Positions 16,379-24,574 of a stretch of DNA of 40,987 bases are shown here, in pieces. The notes beneath the pieces were generated by a model that saw nothing but the letters and a program-made list of their open reading frames with translations, was not told where the DNA came from and did not search any database. The DNA lies in assembly GCA_019634385.1 (NCBI GenBank), contig JAHQVK010000117.1:1-40987 (forward strand). The letters run 5' to 3'. Origin of the DNA: Myxococcales bacterium (GTDB taxonomy: Bacteria; Myxococcota; Kuafuiibacteriia; Kuafuiibacteriales; Kuafuiibacteriaceae). The translations under genes and the position numbers were made by a program. Positions within the stretch are counted from its first letter, which is position 1. Every line of letters begins with the position of its first letter.

Positions 16379-18034
16379 TTATAGTCTGAGGGCTAGGCCC
16401 ACTGATGTTTGCAGATCCAGAAATCTAATCTGGGCGTCTTCAAACGGTGTTTCTACGGGTGGGATTTCGCGACTGGGCTGTCCGGAAAACCAAATTTGAT
16501 CATAGATAAACTGTCCGTCCACGGTGAATGCCCAGCGGGTATTTATCCAAAACCGGAAGCCAAGGTTTACATTTGCACTCAAACCGGTACCCGCATCACC
16601 CGAATCGGCGGGTGATTCTTCGTACATAACAATAGCGCCGGCGTCGATACCCGCCTGGATCTCCAACCGATCGCTCAGGGGGATAAGTGCGTCGGAGCCG
16701 GCGAGGATGGTCACCAACGAGGAGCTGAGTAGTACCGGTCCAATGTGGTCATCGATCGGATTGATAGTCACCCGAGTGCCCAACTTAGGGGTGATAAGAA
16801 AGGAACGGTTACCGTTTTTGGATAGAGGGAGCGTGTAGCCGACTGAAAGTTGACCATCCAAGATGTACCCCTGGGGACGTATGGACGTAGCTGCGTCGTC
16901 GCTGTTGATCAGCACCTTTCGAGCAAAAGGCCGGAAACTTGCGCCCATATCGATTGTCCACGGGGTGCTTTGGCTTTGCCACTGTCCATAAAGATTGACC
17001 AGTGGCTGAGGGCCGAGCCGGTACGAGAGATCGGAGCGATCAACGCTACCGCTCGCCAGATCGTATTGCCGAAAGATAGCCGCCCCCGCGTTGAGGGCGA
17101 TATACCAAGATGACGCGGGTGGTGATAGCTGAGGTACAACTTTGTTGGACTCAGCGGCGCCCAGGTTCGCTTTAGGTCGAGGACGGCGCTTTCTTTCGTT
17201 CATGTTTGATGTAGGTTTTTGTGCAGCAATAGCTCGTTCTCGTTTTTTTCGAACGGATAAGGAGTTACGAGGACTTTGGGACTTCGGCGGACTCCGGTCG
17301 GGATCGGACTTGGAAGCGCTTGGCGTCGGCTTCACGGTGCTACTATCAGAAAGTTGAGTCTCTTCGCGTTTTGCTGGTGAGTCAGGAGACGTGCCAAGCG
17401 ATGATGGGCGGTTTTCACGAGGCCGGCGTTGGCGGTTGGTTTTGGGGGCGGCTTTTGCTCGGCGTGGAGGGGGACGGTTCTCCTCTGGCCGGACGGTTGC
17501 GACGGGGGGGGGAGATGGGGTAGGGGCCGCCTTGGATTTAGTAAGAATTTCGAGAAAGCGAAGGCCTAGCTGTCGGCCTCGGTCAGTCGCTTCTTGCCCC
17601 GGCGCATAGAATTCCGACCGAATGGTAGCAACAACGTCCTTGTCCACCACGCGGACCAAACGAGCTTTTACCGTGTAGAGGTAACTCCGGTAGCTGATGT
17701 TTACGTGAATTAGCCAGTTTGCCTGCACCTGCATCGCGATAGCGTGGTGAAGATCCAGGCTTTGTTTTTTCCTCTTTGTTTGCCGGAGGTTTTTGAGAGC
17801 GGTCTGCATAGCTCGGGTAGAGACCAGCTCGCCAACATATGGTCGCAGAACCGACTTGATTTCGTTAATCAGGGCGGTTCCCCCTGCGTCGGGTTTTGCA
17901 TTAGCTGTCGGTATAGCGATGCGGGCCTTTCGTAGATCAGCGGGGGATGCCTGCGCCTCGGATAAGGTGTGTACCCCTAATCCGGCTACTGCGATGTACG
18001 TGAAAAGCAGCCGTGTTGTGTTTGCTTCATCCAA
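16379..18034 (-). CDS. Secreted protein with N-terminal alpha/beta domain, Pro/Ser/Arg linker and C-terminal outer-membrane barrel
   Basis: About 551 residues from the TTG at 18034, chosen because AGGT precedes it and because it gives a signal peptide (MDEANTTRLLFTYIAVAGLG.. ending SEAQA). The open frame extends to a TTG at 18094. After the signal, residues about 32-145 form an alpha/beta domain (ADLRKARIAIPTANAKP, WLIHVNISYRSYLYTVKARL) like periplasmic domains that measure or assemble envelope components. Residues about 150-310 are a highly basic Pro/Ser-rich linker. From about 315 (SSWYIALNAGAAIF) to the final aromatic/hydrophobic end (LQTSVGLALRL) the pattern is an eight- to ten-stranded barrel. 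No family is recognised. Being just upstream of the sensor kinase, it may share its function. Confidence 0.75.
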   Translation of the reverse strand: MDEANTTRLLFTYIAVAGLGVHTLSEAQASPADLRKARIAIPTANAKPDAGGTALINEIKSVLRPYVGELVSTRAMQTALKNLRQTKRKKQSLDLHHAIAMQVQANWLIHVNISYRSYLYTVKARLVRVVDKDVVATIRSEFYAPGQEATDRGRQLGLRFLEILTKSKAAPTPSPPPVATVRPEENRPPPRRAKAAPKTNRQRRPRENRPSSLGTSPDSPAKREETQLSDSSTVKPTPSASKSDPDRSPPKSQSPRNSLSVRKKRERAIAAQKPTSNMNERKRRPRPKANLGAAESNKVVPQLSPPASSWYIALNAGAAIFRQYDLASGSVDRSDLSYRLGPQPLVNLYGQWQSQSTPWTIDMGASFRPFARKVLINSDDAATSIRPQGYILDGQLSVGYTLPLSKNGNRSFLITPKLGTRVTINPIDDHIGPVLLSSSLVTILAGSDALIPLSDRLEIQAGIDAGAIVMYEESPADSGDAGTGLSANVNLGFRFWINTRWAFTVDGQFIYDQIWFSGQPSREIPPVETPFEDAQIRFLDLQTSVGLALRL

Positions 18035-18237
18035 AGTACCTAGATTGTAGCAAGTGAAGCGCCCGCACTTAATGGGCTTCGACGAAGAACACAATCGCCA
18101 CAGTCGCGAACGCCAGCTGCGAGAGAGGTAAGTGATTGGGTTTATTTCCGCCGAAGCCGACCCTTACTCAAGCAAAGGGCAGACCAGATCGAACCTGCTC
18201 CTAACATGGCATCAGACCATTTGGAGGACTGACATGG

Positions 18238-19389
18238 ATGTCCGAGTGTGGTCCGAATACAACGATGGGTGTTCCCCAGCCGCACACTTTGTTTGTCCCG
18301 GTGTCACCGGGGCTTGAGTCACTTCTGTTTCAAGAGATCCGCAAAATAGGTGGTATTAGACCAAAAGCATTATCTGGCGGTGTCGAATATGAGGCTAATG
18401 ATCACATATTGTACCGCTCACTCCTAGAGATTGGTCTTGGCCTTGATGTCAGACTCCGGCTCGGGAGGTTCACGGTTCGCTATCTGGATGCCATTGTCCG
18501 GATGGTGGCAGAGCTTCCTTGGTCTCATTGGCTGGGGGCCGGTCAACATGTTGAAATAAGAGCCACTTCGCGGCGTTCAAAAGTTATGCATACCACCGCT
18601 ATTGAAGAGCGAGTGCACTCGGGGATTCGTCGTGCGGTGGGGAGTCTAGCCTCTGAGAATTCTGAGCCGTGGCGAGTTTTTGCACGCATGGAGCGAGACC
18701 AACTCGAGGTGTCCTTGTCTATGGCTGGTCTACCGCTTCATCAGCGAGGTTACCGATTGGCTTCTGGTAAAGCCCCCTTGCGTGAGGACCTAGCTCTTGC
18801 CCTCCTGTCTCTCTCAAAATGGTCGGCGGGTTCTCCCCTTGTCGATACCTTCTGCGGATCGGGGACGATTCTGATTGAGGCCGCTCGCAAAGCTCGTGGT
18901 ATTCCACCGGGATGGGATCGAACCTTTCATGTGGAAAGAGCGCCGATCTTTGATCCTATGCGTTGGAACAGTATTCGAGATCGTCTCCGCTTACACATGG
19001 CGGAGGAGGGAGCGGTTGGTCAGTTTTGGGGAAGTGATCGAGATGCGGGTGCCATCGAATCCGCTCGGTCTAATGCTGAGCGCGCCGGGGTTTTACCGGA
19101 TCTGAGTTTGGCCGTGGCTCCGGTCGGTCAAGCGCCCTGTTTTCATCAGCTTCGTGAGACCCCATCCGGCTGGTGGATAAGCAATCCTCCTTATGGAGAT
19201 AGGGTGCGCGGAGGGAATCTGCGCCCACTTTTTCAGACTATTGGGCGGCTTTTCACTGAGCTCCCGCCCGGATTTCATTTGGGCTTACTGGTCGAGGACG
19301 CTGCTCTCGCCCACAACACTGGGGTCTCGCTACAAAGCCAACTGATGCTAGATCACGGCGGAAAAAAAGTTCGACTATATTGCAGCTGA
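18238..19389 (+). CDS. THUMP-domain class I SAM-dependent RNA methyltransferase (RlmL/RlmK-L-like)
   Basis: A 383-residue protein resembling the N-terminal half of RlmL, which makes N2-methylguanosine at 23S rRNA position 2445 in E. coli. Residues about 15-165 are the ferredoxin-like plus THUMP RNA-binding region (LFVPVSPGLESLLFQEI). Residues 166-383 are the methyltransferase with the signature GYRLASGKAPLREDLA, the SAM-binding loop DTFCGSGTILIEAA at 203-216 and the catalytic NPPYG at 316-320. The fused RlmK half of enterobacteria is absent, as is common elsewhere. GGAGG at 18223-18227 precedes the ATG at 18238; an ATG at 18234 is out of frame. It is divergent from the barrel gene across about 200 bp. 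Confidence 0.93.
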   Translation: MSECGPNTTMGVPQPHTLFVPVSPGLESLLFQEIRKIGGIRPKALSGGVEYEANDHILYRSLLEIGLGLDVRLRLGRFTVRYLDAIVRMVAELPWSHWLGAGQHVEIRATSRRSKVMHTTAIEERVHSGIRRAVGSLASENSEPWRVFARMERDQLEVSLSMAGLPLHQRGYRLASGKAPLREDLALALLSLSKWSAGSPLVDTFCGSGTILIEAARKARGIPPGWDRTFHVERAPIFDPMRWNSIRDRLRLHMAEEGAVGQFWGSDRDAGAIESARSNAERAGVLPDLSLAVAPVGQAPCFHQLRETPSGWWISNPPYGDRVRGGNLRPLFQTIGRLFTELPPGFHLGLLVEDAALAHNTGVSLQSQLMLDHGGKKVRLYCS

Positions 19390-19507
19390 GCGTACAGCAT
19401 CAGTATTTACTCCCTGATATGGGGCCCATGGAATGAAAACACATGACTCCGATCTCAGGTCCGATCTTGCTTGTCGGTGACATCGACCACCCATTACATT
19501 TTGCCCG

Positions 19508-19891
19508 ATGTTAGCCGCTGAAAACAACGATTCGACCCATATCGAACTGGGTCCTACCGAAGAGCCTCCTATCGTATTGACGGATAAGGCGGTGGAAATG
19601 GTTAAGGAGGCGATGGAAGCTGAAGAGCTAGAAGGCCATGGTCTTCGAGTCTACGTGCAAGGGGGAGGATGTGCTGGTTTTCAATATGGGCTGGATTTTG
19701 ACAACGCTCCCCGATCTGGTGACTTTAAGATGACGCTCAACGGGTTGCTGGTCTTTGTAGACTCTATTTCTGCGATGCACTTGGAGGGCACCACAATCGA
19801 CTATGTTCTGGGTATGTCCGGAGCCGGCTTCAAGTTCGAGAACCCATCCGCGAAGAGTACTTGCGGTTGTGGTTCAAGTTTTGCCGGTTAA
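19508..19891 (+). CDS. erpA: A-type iron-sulfur cluster carrier (ErpA/IscA/HesB family)
   Basis: A 127-residue A-type carrier that hands Fe-S clusters to target proteins. The core from residue 22 (IVLTDKAVEMVKEAM) carries the three conserved cysteines: C55 in GGGCAGFQYG and C119/C121 in the CGCGSSF tail. The N-terminal 20 residues are an extra flexible extension. It stands alone, without other isc or suf genes, which favours the ErpA role over IscA, although sequence alone does not separate them. Eight bases separate its stop from the spermidine synthase start. Confidence 0.9.
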   Translation: MLAAENNDSTHIELGPTEEPPIVLTDKAVEMVKEAMEAEELEGHGLRVYVQGGGCAGFQYGLDFDNAPRSGDFKMTLNGLLVFVDSISAMHLEGTTIDYVLGMSGAGFKFENPSAKSTCGCGSSFAG

Positions 19892-19899
19892 CGCCCATC

Positions 19900-20748
19900 A
19901 TGAGTAAGGGGCTTTGGTATACCGAAACCTTTAGCGACGGGCTGCAGGTGGGCTTGAAGGTCGAGCGCAGTCTGTTTGCGGGACAGTCCGCCTTTCAGAA
20001 GGTAGAGATATTTGAGACCGCCCGATTTGGGCGAGCTCTCGCGATTGATGGCCTGTTCATGACCAGTGAGCGCGATGAGGCTCACTATCACGAGTTATTG
20101 GTACAGCCGGCGATGTGCACAAGCCCTTGTATCCACAACGTACTGATCATCGGTGGAGGAGATGGAGGATCCGCTCGGGAGGTATTAAGCCACCCGGAGG
20201 TCCAGCGGTGTGTGATGGTCGAAATTGATGGGATGGTTGTGGATGCTTCCAAAAAGTACCTTCCGCAGATCGGCCCCGCTTGGAATGATCCTCGATTGGA
20301 GCTGCGTATTGAGGACGGTATCAAGTATGTTGGTGAAGCCAGTGACCAATCATTCGATGTGGTACTCTTGGATGGCTCAGATCCCGTGGGACCAGCGGAG
20401 GGTCTATTTAATGGTTCCTTCTACAAGGAAGTGGCCCGGATACTGAAGCCAGATGGGGTTTTTGCTCTTCAAAGCGAGTCTCCCATGCTTTTCGAAAAAG
20501 TGTTTTTCGATATCCAAGCTTTGCTGCGAAAAACGTTTGCTGAGGTTCATCCGTATTTTCGGTCAGTACCTATCTACGGAACCGGTGAGTGGTCATGGAC
20601 CTATGCCTCACAGAGTACCCATCCCCGATCGCTCGTCAGTTCACGGGTGGAGCATATTGAAGGGGGGAGTGATATTTATAATATGGATATCCACCACGGT
20701 GTCTTTGCTCTGCCTCAAGCTATAAAGCGACGTCTGGCTGAACTGTGA
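19900..20748 (+). CDS. speE: Spermidine synthase (polyamine aminopropyltransferase)
   Basis: 282 residues, the normal length for SpeE. It transfers the aminopropyl group of decarboxylated S-adenosylmethionine to putrescine. The start MSKGLWYTETF at 19900 is the family's usual beginning; the frame is open to 19861 but that overlaps the preceding gene. Key motifs are GGGDGG at 85-90 (nucleoside binding), VEID at 107-110, and DGSDPVGPAEGLF at 158-170 holding the catalytic aspartates D158 and D161. YGTGEWSWTYAS fits the putrescine/propylamine pocket end. No speD or speA lies in the window. Confidence 0.95.
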   Translation: MSKGLWYTETFSDGLQVGLKVERSLFAGQSAFQKVEIFETARFGRALAIDGLFMTSERDEAHYHELLVQPAMCTSPCIHNVLIIGGGDGGSAREVLSHPEVQRCVMVEIDGMVVDASKKYLPQIGPAWNDPRLELRIEDGIKYVGEASDQSFDVVLLDGSDPVGPAEGLFNGSFYKEVARILKPDGVFALQSESPMLFEKVFFDIQALLRKTFAEVHPYFRSVPIYGTGEWSWTYASQSTHPRSLVSSRVEHIEGGSDIYNMDIHHGVFALPQAIKRRLAEL

Positions 20749-20788
20749 GCTGGACTCTATCCTCGAGACGGGTAACGGTTTTTGAGCT

Positions 20789-21850
20789 TTGCATGGACTA
20801 GGCTTCATGGCTTGGGCGGTCTGTGCCTCACTTATTTCCACAGATTCTCCGTATGATCGCGGACGTTTTACGCTCCATGTGGCGAATGATGATTTCGGTT
20901 CTGGTTATGATGAGGCATTTACCAGCGGCATTGAGGCTCGCTTTCGATTTACCCCTGGGGATAATGTTGCGGTTTCGAGTGCACATCCCGAGCTGCGGAG
21001 GCTCCGGTTACACGAGTATTGGGGCTTGAGCCTGGGACAGAATATTTACACCCCCGCTCTCGTGCAAGTCACCGATGTTGAGCTTCTTCGGGATGATCGC
21101 AGATATGCCGGGTGGTTGTACGGCACCCTGAGCGTTGAATTGGGGCTTAACCACTCTCCGTTTTTGGCTCACGGACATAGTTTGTATGTTGTGGAGTTAT
21201 CTTTGGGGGCTACCGGTCCTCAGACGCAAACCGAATCTTTGCAACGGTATTGGCATGCATTTATTCGTGACGTGCTCAATCGTAGGGATGAGCCTTTTGA
21301 CCCCAAAGGCTGGGGGGTCTATCAAGTGCCCAATCACTGGGGAGTCAACGTACGACTTTATCAAGAGAGTGAGTTTATTCGTTGGAGTTTAGCCCAACCA
21401 GATTGGCGTCGTCAGCTCGGCTCGAGTTTTGGGGTGCGAATGGCAACCAAAACCGAAGTACGATTAGGCAATATGTGGATAGATGGCACCGGAGGGTTCA
21501 CGATTCGCGCTGGGTTGATGCCGGGGGTTGTATTTGATGATTGGTCGCTGCCGCGATTGTACAAAGGCAAGATGGTTGGGGTTCCCTTGGCGGTTTATGG
21601 CTTTGTATCCGGGTATCTTAGGGGAGCGATATATAATGCCCTACTGGATGGCCCCCCGGGTGCCGAAGGGCCGTATCCCGCTCGTACCTACTTTTTGACC
21701 CGTATTGAGGCGGGATTTGTCATAAGGTTTGCGGCGGTGGAGTTTGCTTTTAGGCACACTACCTTATCTCCTGAGCTGCGGAACCGCCCTCCGTCGGGGG
21801 TTTGGATTCAAAACTGGGGAACTATATCCCTGACGTTTGCGTTCTATTGA
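20789..21850 (+). CDS. LpxR-family lipid A 3'-O-deacylase-like outer-membrane protein (DUF2219)
   Basis: 353 residues from a TTG; an ATG at 20807 is the alternative and both leave a short signal peptide. The sequence follows LpxR: VANDDFGSGYDEAFTSGIEA near the N-terminus (N33/D34 and T45/S46 match the catalytic Asn-Asp and Ser region), GLSLGQNIYTP, GWLYG at 108-112, LGATGPQTQTESLQRYWHAF with H156 as the probable catalytic His, and a barrel to the end. LpxR removes the 3'-acyloxyacyl chain of lipid A at the outer membrane. It ends seven bases inside the end of the convergent SRPBCC gene. The substrate is inferred, since distant DUF2219 members are untested. Confidence 0.85.
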   Translation: MHGLGFMAWAVCASLISTDSPYDRGRFTLHVANDDFGSGYDEAFTSGIEARFRFTPGDNVAVSSAHPELRRLRLHEYWGLSLGQNIYTPALVQVTDVELLRDDRRYAGWLYGTLSVELGLNHSPFLAHGHSLYVVELSLGATGPQTQTESLQRYWHAFIRDVLNRRDEPFDPKGWGVYQVPNHWGVNVRLYQESEFIRWSLAQPDWRRQLGSSFGVRMATKTEVRLGNMWIDGTGGFTIRAGLMPGVVFDDWSLPRLYKGKMVGVPLAVYGFVSGYLRGAIYNALLDGPPGAEGPYPARTYFLTRIEAGFVIRFAAVEFAFRHTTLSPELRNRPPSGVWIQNWGTISLTFAFY

Positions 21851-22395
21851 TCTTCTACAGCATTTTTCAAATTGCTAAGCTCCCGCTCTAGGATAGAACC
21901 GATCATTCGATTCGCCAACATCCGCAGGAACCAACGTTCGCCAGCCGCTCGAGTCCATTCCTGATCTGAGGCTCGCGCTTTTATCTGTTGTCGGCTTAGC
22001 ACGCGCGTGCTGTCCGATCTCACTTTTTCAAAGTGAAAAGAGCCAACAATGTCATAAGGGAGGTGTTCAGCTTCGGGAAATTGGTAACCAACCATGGTTG
22101 GGGAACTGGTTTTGACCAACTCTAGCCTACGTTGCTCCTGGTTTTCAGGATCAACAATCACCAGTGTGCCACCTGCACCCCATTCGGGTCCTTCAAATCG
22201 CCCCGCCTCAGGGGGGATGTACCAACCGGCCCACTGACGAATACGAGCGACACGAGCGTACACCTGGGCGATGTTGGCATCAATCACAACCTGACGCTCA
22301 ATCGTTCGTTCCGTGTCCATGTACTGCGCGGAAACAATACCTCCGGCCACTACCAGGAGCAAAAGCACGGGCAGCACAGCAAAAATACTACGCAT
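21844..22395 (-). CDS. SRPBCC (START/polyketide-cyclase-like) family protein with N-terminal membrane anchor
   Basis: 183 residues. The first 20 (MRSIFAVLPVLLLLVVAGGI) are a membrane anchor or uncleaved signal. The rest is an SRPBCC fold: ERQVVIDANIAQVYARVARI and WAGWYIPPEAGRFEGPEWGA are the typical opening, and the final helix RMIGSILERELSNLKNAVE closes the cavity. These proteins bind hydrophobic ligands; the ligand here is unknown. It converges with the LpxR-like gene with a 7-bp tail overlap, so the two could interfere transcriptionally. Confidence 0.85.
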   Translation of the reverse strand: MRSIFAVLPVLLLLVVAGGIVSAQYMDTERTIERQVVIDANIAQVYARVARIRQWAGWYIPPEAGRFEGPEWGAGGTLVIVDPENQEQRRLELVKTSSPTMVGYQFPEAEHLPYDIVGSFHFEKVRSDSTRVLSRQQIKARASDQEWTRAAGERWFLRMLANRMIGSILERELSNLKNAVEDQ

Positions 22396-22554
22396 TACGC
22401 TATGCTCATTAGCAGTTGGTGGTTCGCCTTAGCTACCACTGTTTCGGCGCCAGTGACCGAACTGGATGCATCCCGCCTCCATCTGGTTATGAGTACAAGC
22501 ACGCATGCGACGATTCTTGTGCGCCACACGCAGACCAGACTTTTATACCCTTCT

Positions 22555-22739
22555 TAGGGCGTGTCGTTAACCTCCGGACCGCGTTCTGACTTGTATCCAG
22601 CGTTTGTGATTGGTCGGTGGCTTTGCCACCTTTTGGGGCCCCTCGGTCTGTACATGCAGTATCCTCCCTCAGTGGCCGACCCCTCACAAACGCAGGCTAC
22701 GGCGTCATTTCCGCAGCCGGAGTTTAAAGACACGCGCTG
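22555..22739. repeat. Interspersed palindromic element, copy C
   Basis: A 185-bp copy with left end TAGGGCGTGTCGTTAACC and right end AGTTTAAAGACACGCGCTG, where the last bases have decayed from ACGCCCTA. The inner arms GCGTTTGTGA..GGTCGG and CCGACCCCTCACAAACGC are well paired, so a transcript would fold into one long hairpin. It fills most of the gap between the SRPBCC start and the PilZ gene end. The remaining 159 bases (22396-22554) show nothing recognisable. Confidence 0.88.
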
Positions 22740-22744
22740 GCCAA

Positions 22745-23308
22745 TCAGGAAGGATTCTCGTCGAAGTCTCCGTGGGTAATGTTCTCCGAGTCTCGAGTGT
22801 TGGTGCTTTCTGAGTCCCTAGAGAGGGTGGCTTTGAAAGGCTTAGGGCTAACAGTGGCACTATCACTGGCCGGTGGCACTCGCCAAATCCCAGATGCGGA
22901 GCGCTTGAGGTGTTCATCGGGGATGGTTTTGCCGAAGAATAGGTCGTGAGTTCCGTAGAAGCTATTCATGGCCTCCTGTAGCCGCTTGATCAGCGCTTTT
23001 AATCTTTTTTGCTGCTCTTGTGACACCGCCTCAAATTGAAAAGCCATGCCCGGCAAACTATCTGCGCTCTCTCGGCTGGGCTCAACGATACGGATCACTC
23101 TAGCTCGAAGCTCGAAATATAGTTCTTCTTCGACATCCAAGGATATAAGTTGAACGACGTCCCCCTTATTCAGGGGAACAACGGTTTCGAGAAACAATCC
23201 CGACTCCGATAAATTGTGGACAATACCGGTGTTAAATGATTCTCCGTCATCGTATATCAACTTGAATCGGATGTCATGACGTGTACTTAGCCGCTGTTCT
23301 TCCTCCAT
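22745..23308 (-). CDS. PilZ-domain protein
   Basis: 187 residues. Residues 5-105 are a PilZ domain with the c-di-GMP signature RLSTR (R6, R10) and NLSESG (N32, S34, G37). It continues with GLFLETVVPLNKGDVVQLIS and GMAFQFEAVSQEQQKRLKAL, the standard final strand and helix. The last 80 residues are Ser/Asp/Thr-rich and disordered. c-di-GMP binding is predicted because both motifs are intact. It is the last gene of the minus-strand group after the barrel protein (26 bp apart) and stops just before the interspersed repeat. Confidence 0.9.
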   Translation of the reverse strand: MEEEQRLSTRHDIRFKLIYDDGESFNTGIVHNLSESGLFLETVVPLNKGDVVQLISLDVEEELYFELRARVIRIVEPSRESADSLPGMAFQFEAVSQEQQKRLKALIKRLQEAMNSFYGTHDLFFGKTIPDEHLKRSASGIWRVPPASDSATVSPKPFKATLSRDSESTNTRDSENITHGDFDENPS

Positions 23309-23334
23309 AGAATCTCAATTCTTATACGTTCCTC

Positions 23335-24522
23335 TTATTGGTCGGCTCGTGCGTGCAATGCCAAACCTAAATAGATGGCGTGACGCTGAAATTCTGCGTT
23401 CGAGGTTCCAAACTGATTCATATATAGAGCGTAGCGGACCTCAATGCGAACGATGCGATCGAGGGGCCGTTGTATCTGAACCTGAAGAGTATTCTGGTTT
23501 TCGTCATCTTCAGCCAGAAATTGTTGATCGGTGGGGGTGAAACCATTGTTGATTTGCAGTGAACCCCGACCGGTAAAAGTGAGTTGTCCGGGGAGTACGA
23601 AGGAGAGGGATCCATCCACCCTATGGCGGTCTACATTCTCGAGGGCAGAATTGCTTCGTTGCAGAGCAATTTGATAGCGAACAGACGCTAGAAAGGGCCC
23701 CCGATATTTAAAGCCTACGCCAGCAATATATTCACGATCCTCTCTGGATGGCGATGTATCGCAGGAAGGGATTGTTAGATCTTGCGGTAGTTCATCACAG
23801 AAAACAAGGGCTTGAGTTTGGCCACTGGTTTCGCTTGGGGGCACCAGTACCAGTCGACTGGGATAGAAACGTCGTCGATGTTGGATGTGAATATCCAAGG
23901 TGGTGGCGTGAGAGATCCACCACCCCGCGGCAAGCTTTGCACTTAAGCCAAGGTAGTTGAAGTTGGTTTCTGGTAGGAATTCAAATCCTGTAAAGCCACC
24001 AGAAATACTGATATTGAAGGGGGCATTTACCCAACTAAGTCTGGCTTCAGCGCGACCGAGATTATAGTTCCGCTGACCGTTGCGAATTCGGCTGATGTGC
24101 CCGCGGGTATCCACAGTTGCATGAAAGTGACGACTCAGGTGACTCTGTAGGCGCAGACTCAGGTCTTGGGCGAGCAGATCCTCACTTGTTAGGCGCCAAA
24201 ACTGTTTGGCACCTACGAGGAGCCGTCCGGAGATTTGGTGAGCCCCACTTTGGCTGAGTCCCAGCCGGCCATTAAGGGTAAGCACCGTCCGTTGTACGCC
24301 GTCGCCCACAATTTGGTTTCGCCGGGTACTGGTGATGGTTGTGGCGGGACCAGAGACGGAGCGAAACGAGTTGCTGTCGTACTCAGCCCCGGACGCGAGC
24401 CGGACCGACACATGATTCTGAGTCGTGGAGTGGTCCGTCCGGACTGGGATCGACACGCTTGAGTACGTGGATGGTTCAGGTTGCATGTGGACCACCCAGG
24501 CCAAGACCATCGCTGCCACCAT
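23335..24522 (-). CDS. Outer-membrane beta-barrel protein of unknown function
   Basis: 395 residues with repeating amphipathic strands throughout (VSVRLASGAEYDSNSF, TLNGRLGLSQSGAHQISGRL, FNISISGGFTGFEF) and an aliphatic end (RHAIYLGLALHARADQ), typical of a large outer-membrane barrel resembling myxobacterial secretin-associated or TPR-operon porins. The annotated start gives a short signal (MVAAMVLAWVVHMQ). GAGGAG (24543-24548) lies just before an ATG at 24539 in another frame. Adding one base in the CCC before 24522 would join them to MNNKLP+MVAAMVLAWVV, a better signal peptide. The gene may therefore be frameshifted at its start. It is 52 bp after the coiled-coil gene. Confidence 0.72.
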   Translation of the reverse strand: MVAAMVLAWVVHMQPEPSTYSSVSIPVRTDHSTTQNHVSVRLASGAEYDSNSFRSVSGPATTITSTRRNQIVGDGVQRTVLTLNGRLGLSQSGAHQISGRLLVGAKQFWRLTSEDLLAQDLSLRLQSHLSRHFHATVDTRGHISRIRNGQRNYNLGRAEARLSWVNAPFNISISGGFTGFEFLPETNFNYLGLSAKLAAGWWISHATTLDIHIQHRRRFYPSRLVLVPPSETSGQTQALVFCDELPQDLTIPSCDTSPSREDREYIAGVGFKYRGPFLASVRYQIALQRSNSALENVDRHRVDGSLSFVLPGQLTFTGRGSLQINNGFTPTDQQFLAEDDENQNTLQVQIQRPLDRIVRIEVRYALYMNQFGTSNAEFQRHAIYLGLALHARADQ

Positions 24523-24574
24523 GGGAGCTTGTTATTCATCAACTCCTCGCCGCTGGCGAGCTGGCTTGCGCAGG

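Noticed and set aside
24213-24539. Separate 108-residue gene beginning MNNKLPWWQRW
   Set aside because: After the first residues it shows no domain and is the out-of-frame shadow of the barrel gene; it is better explained as part of a possible frameshift.
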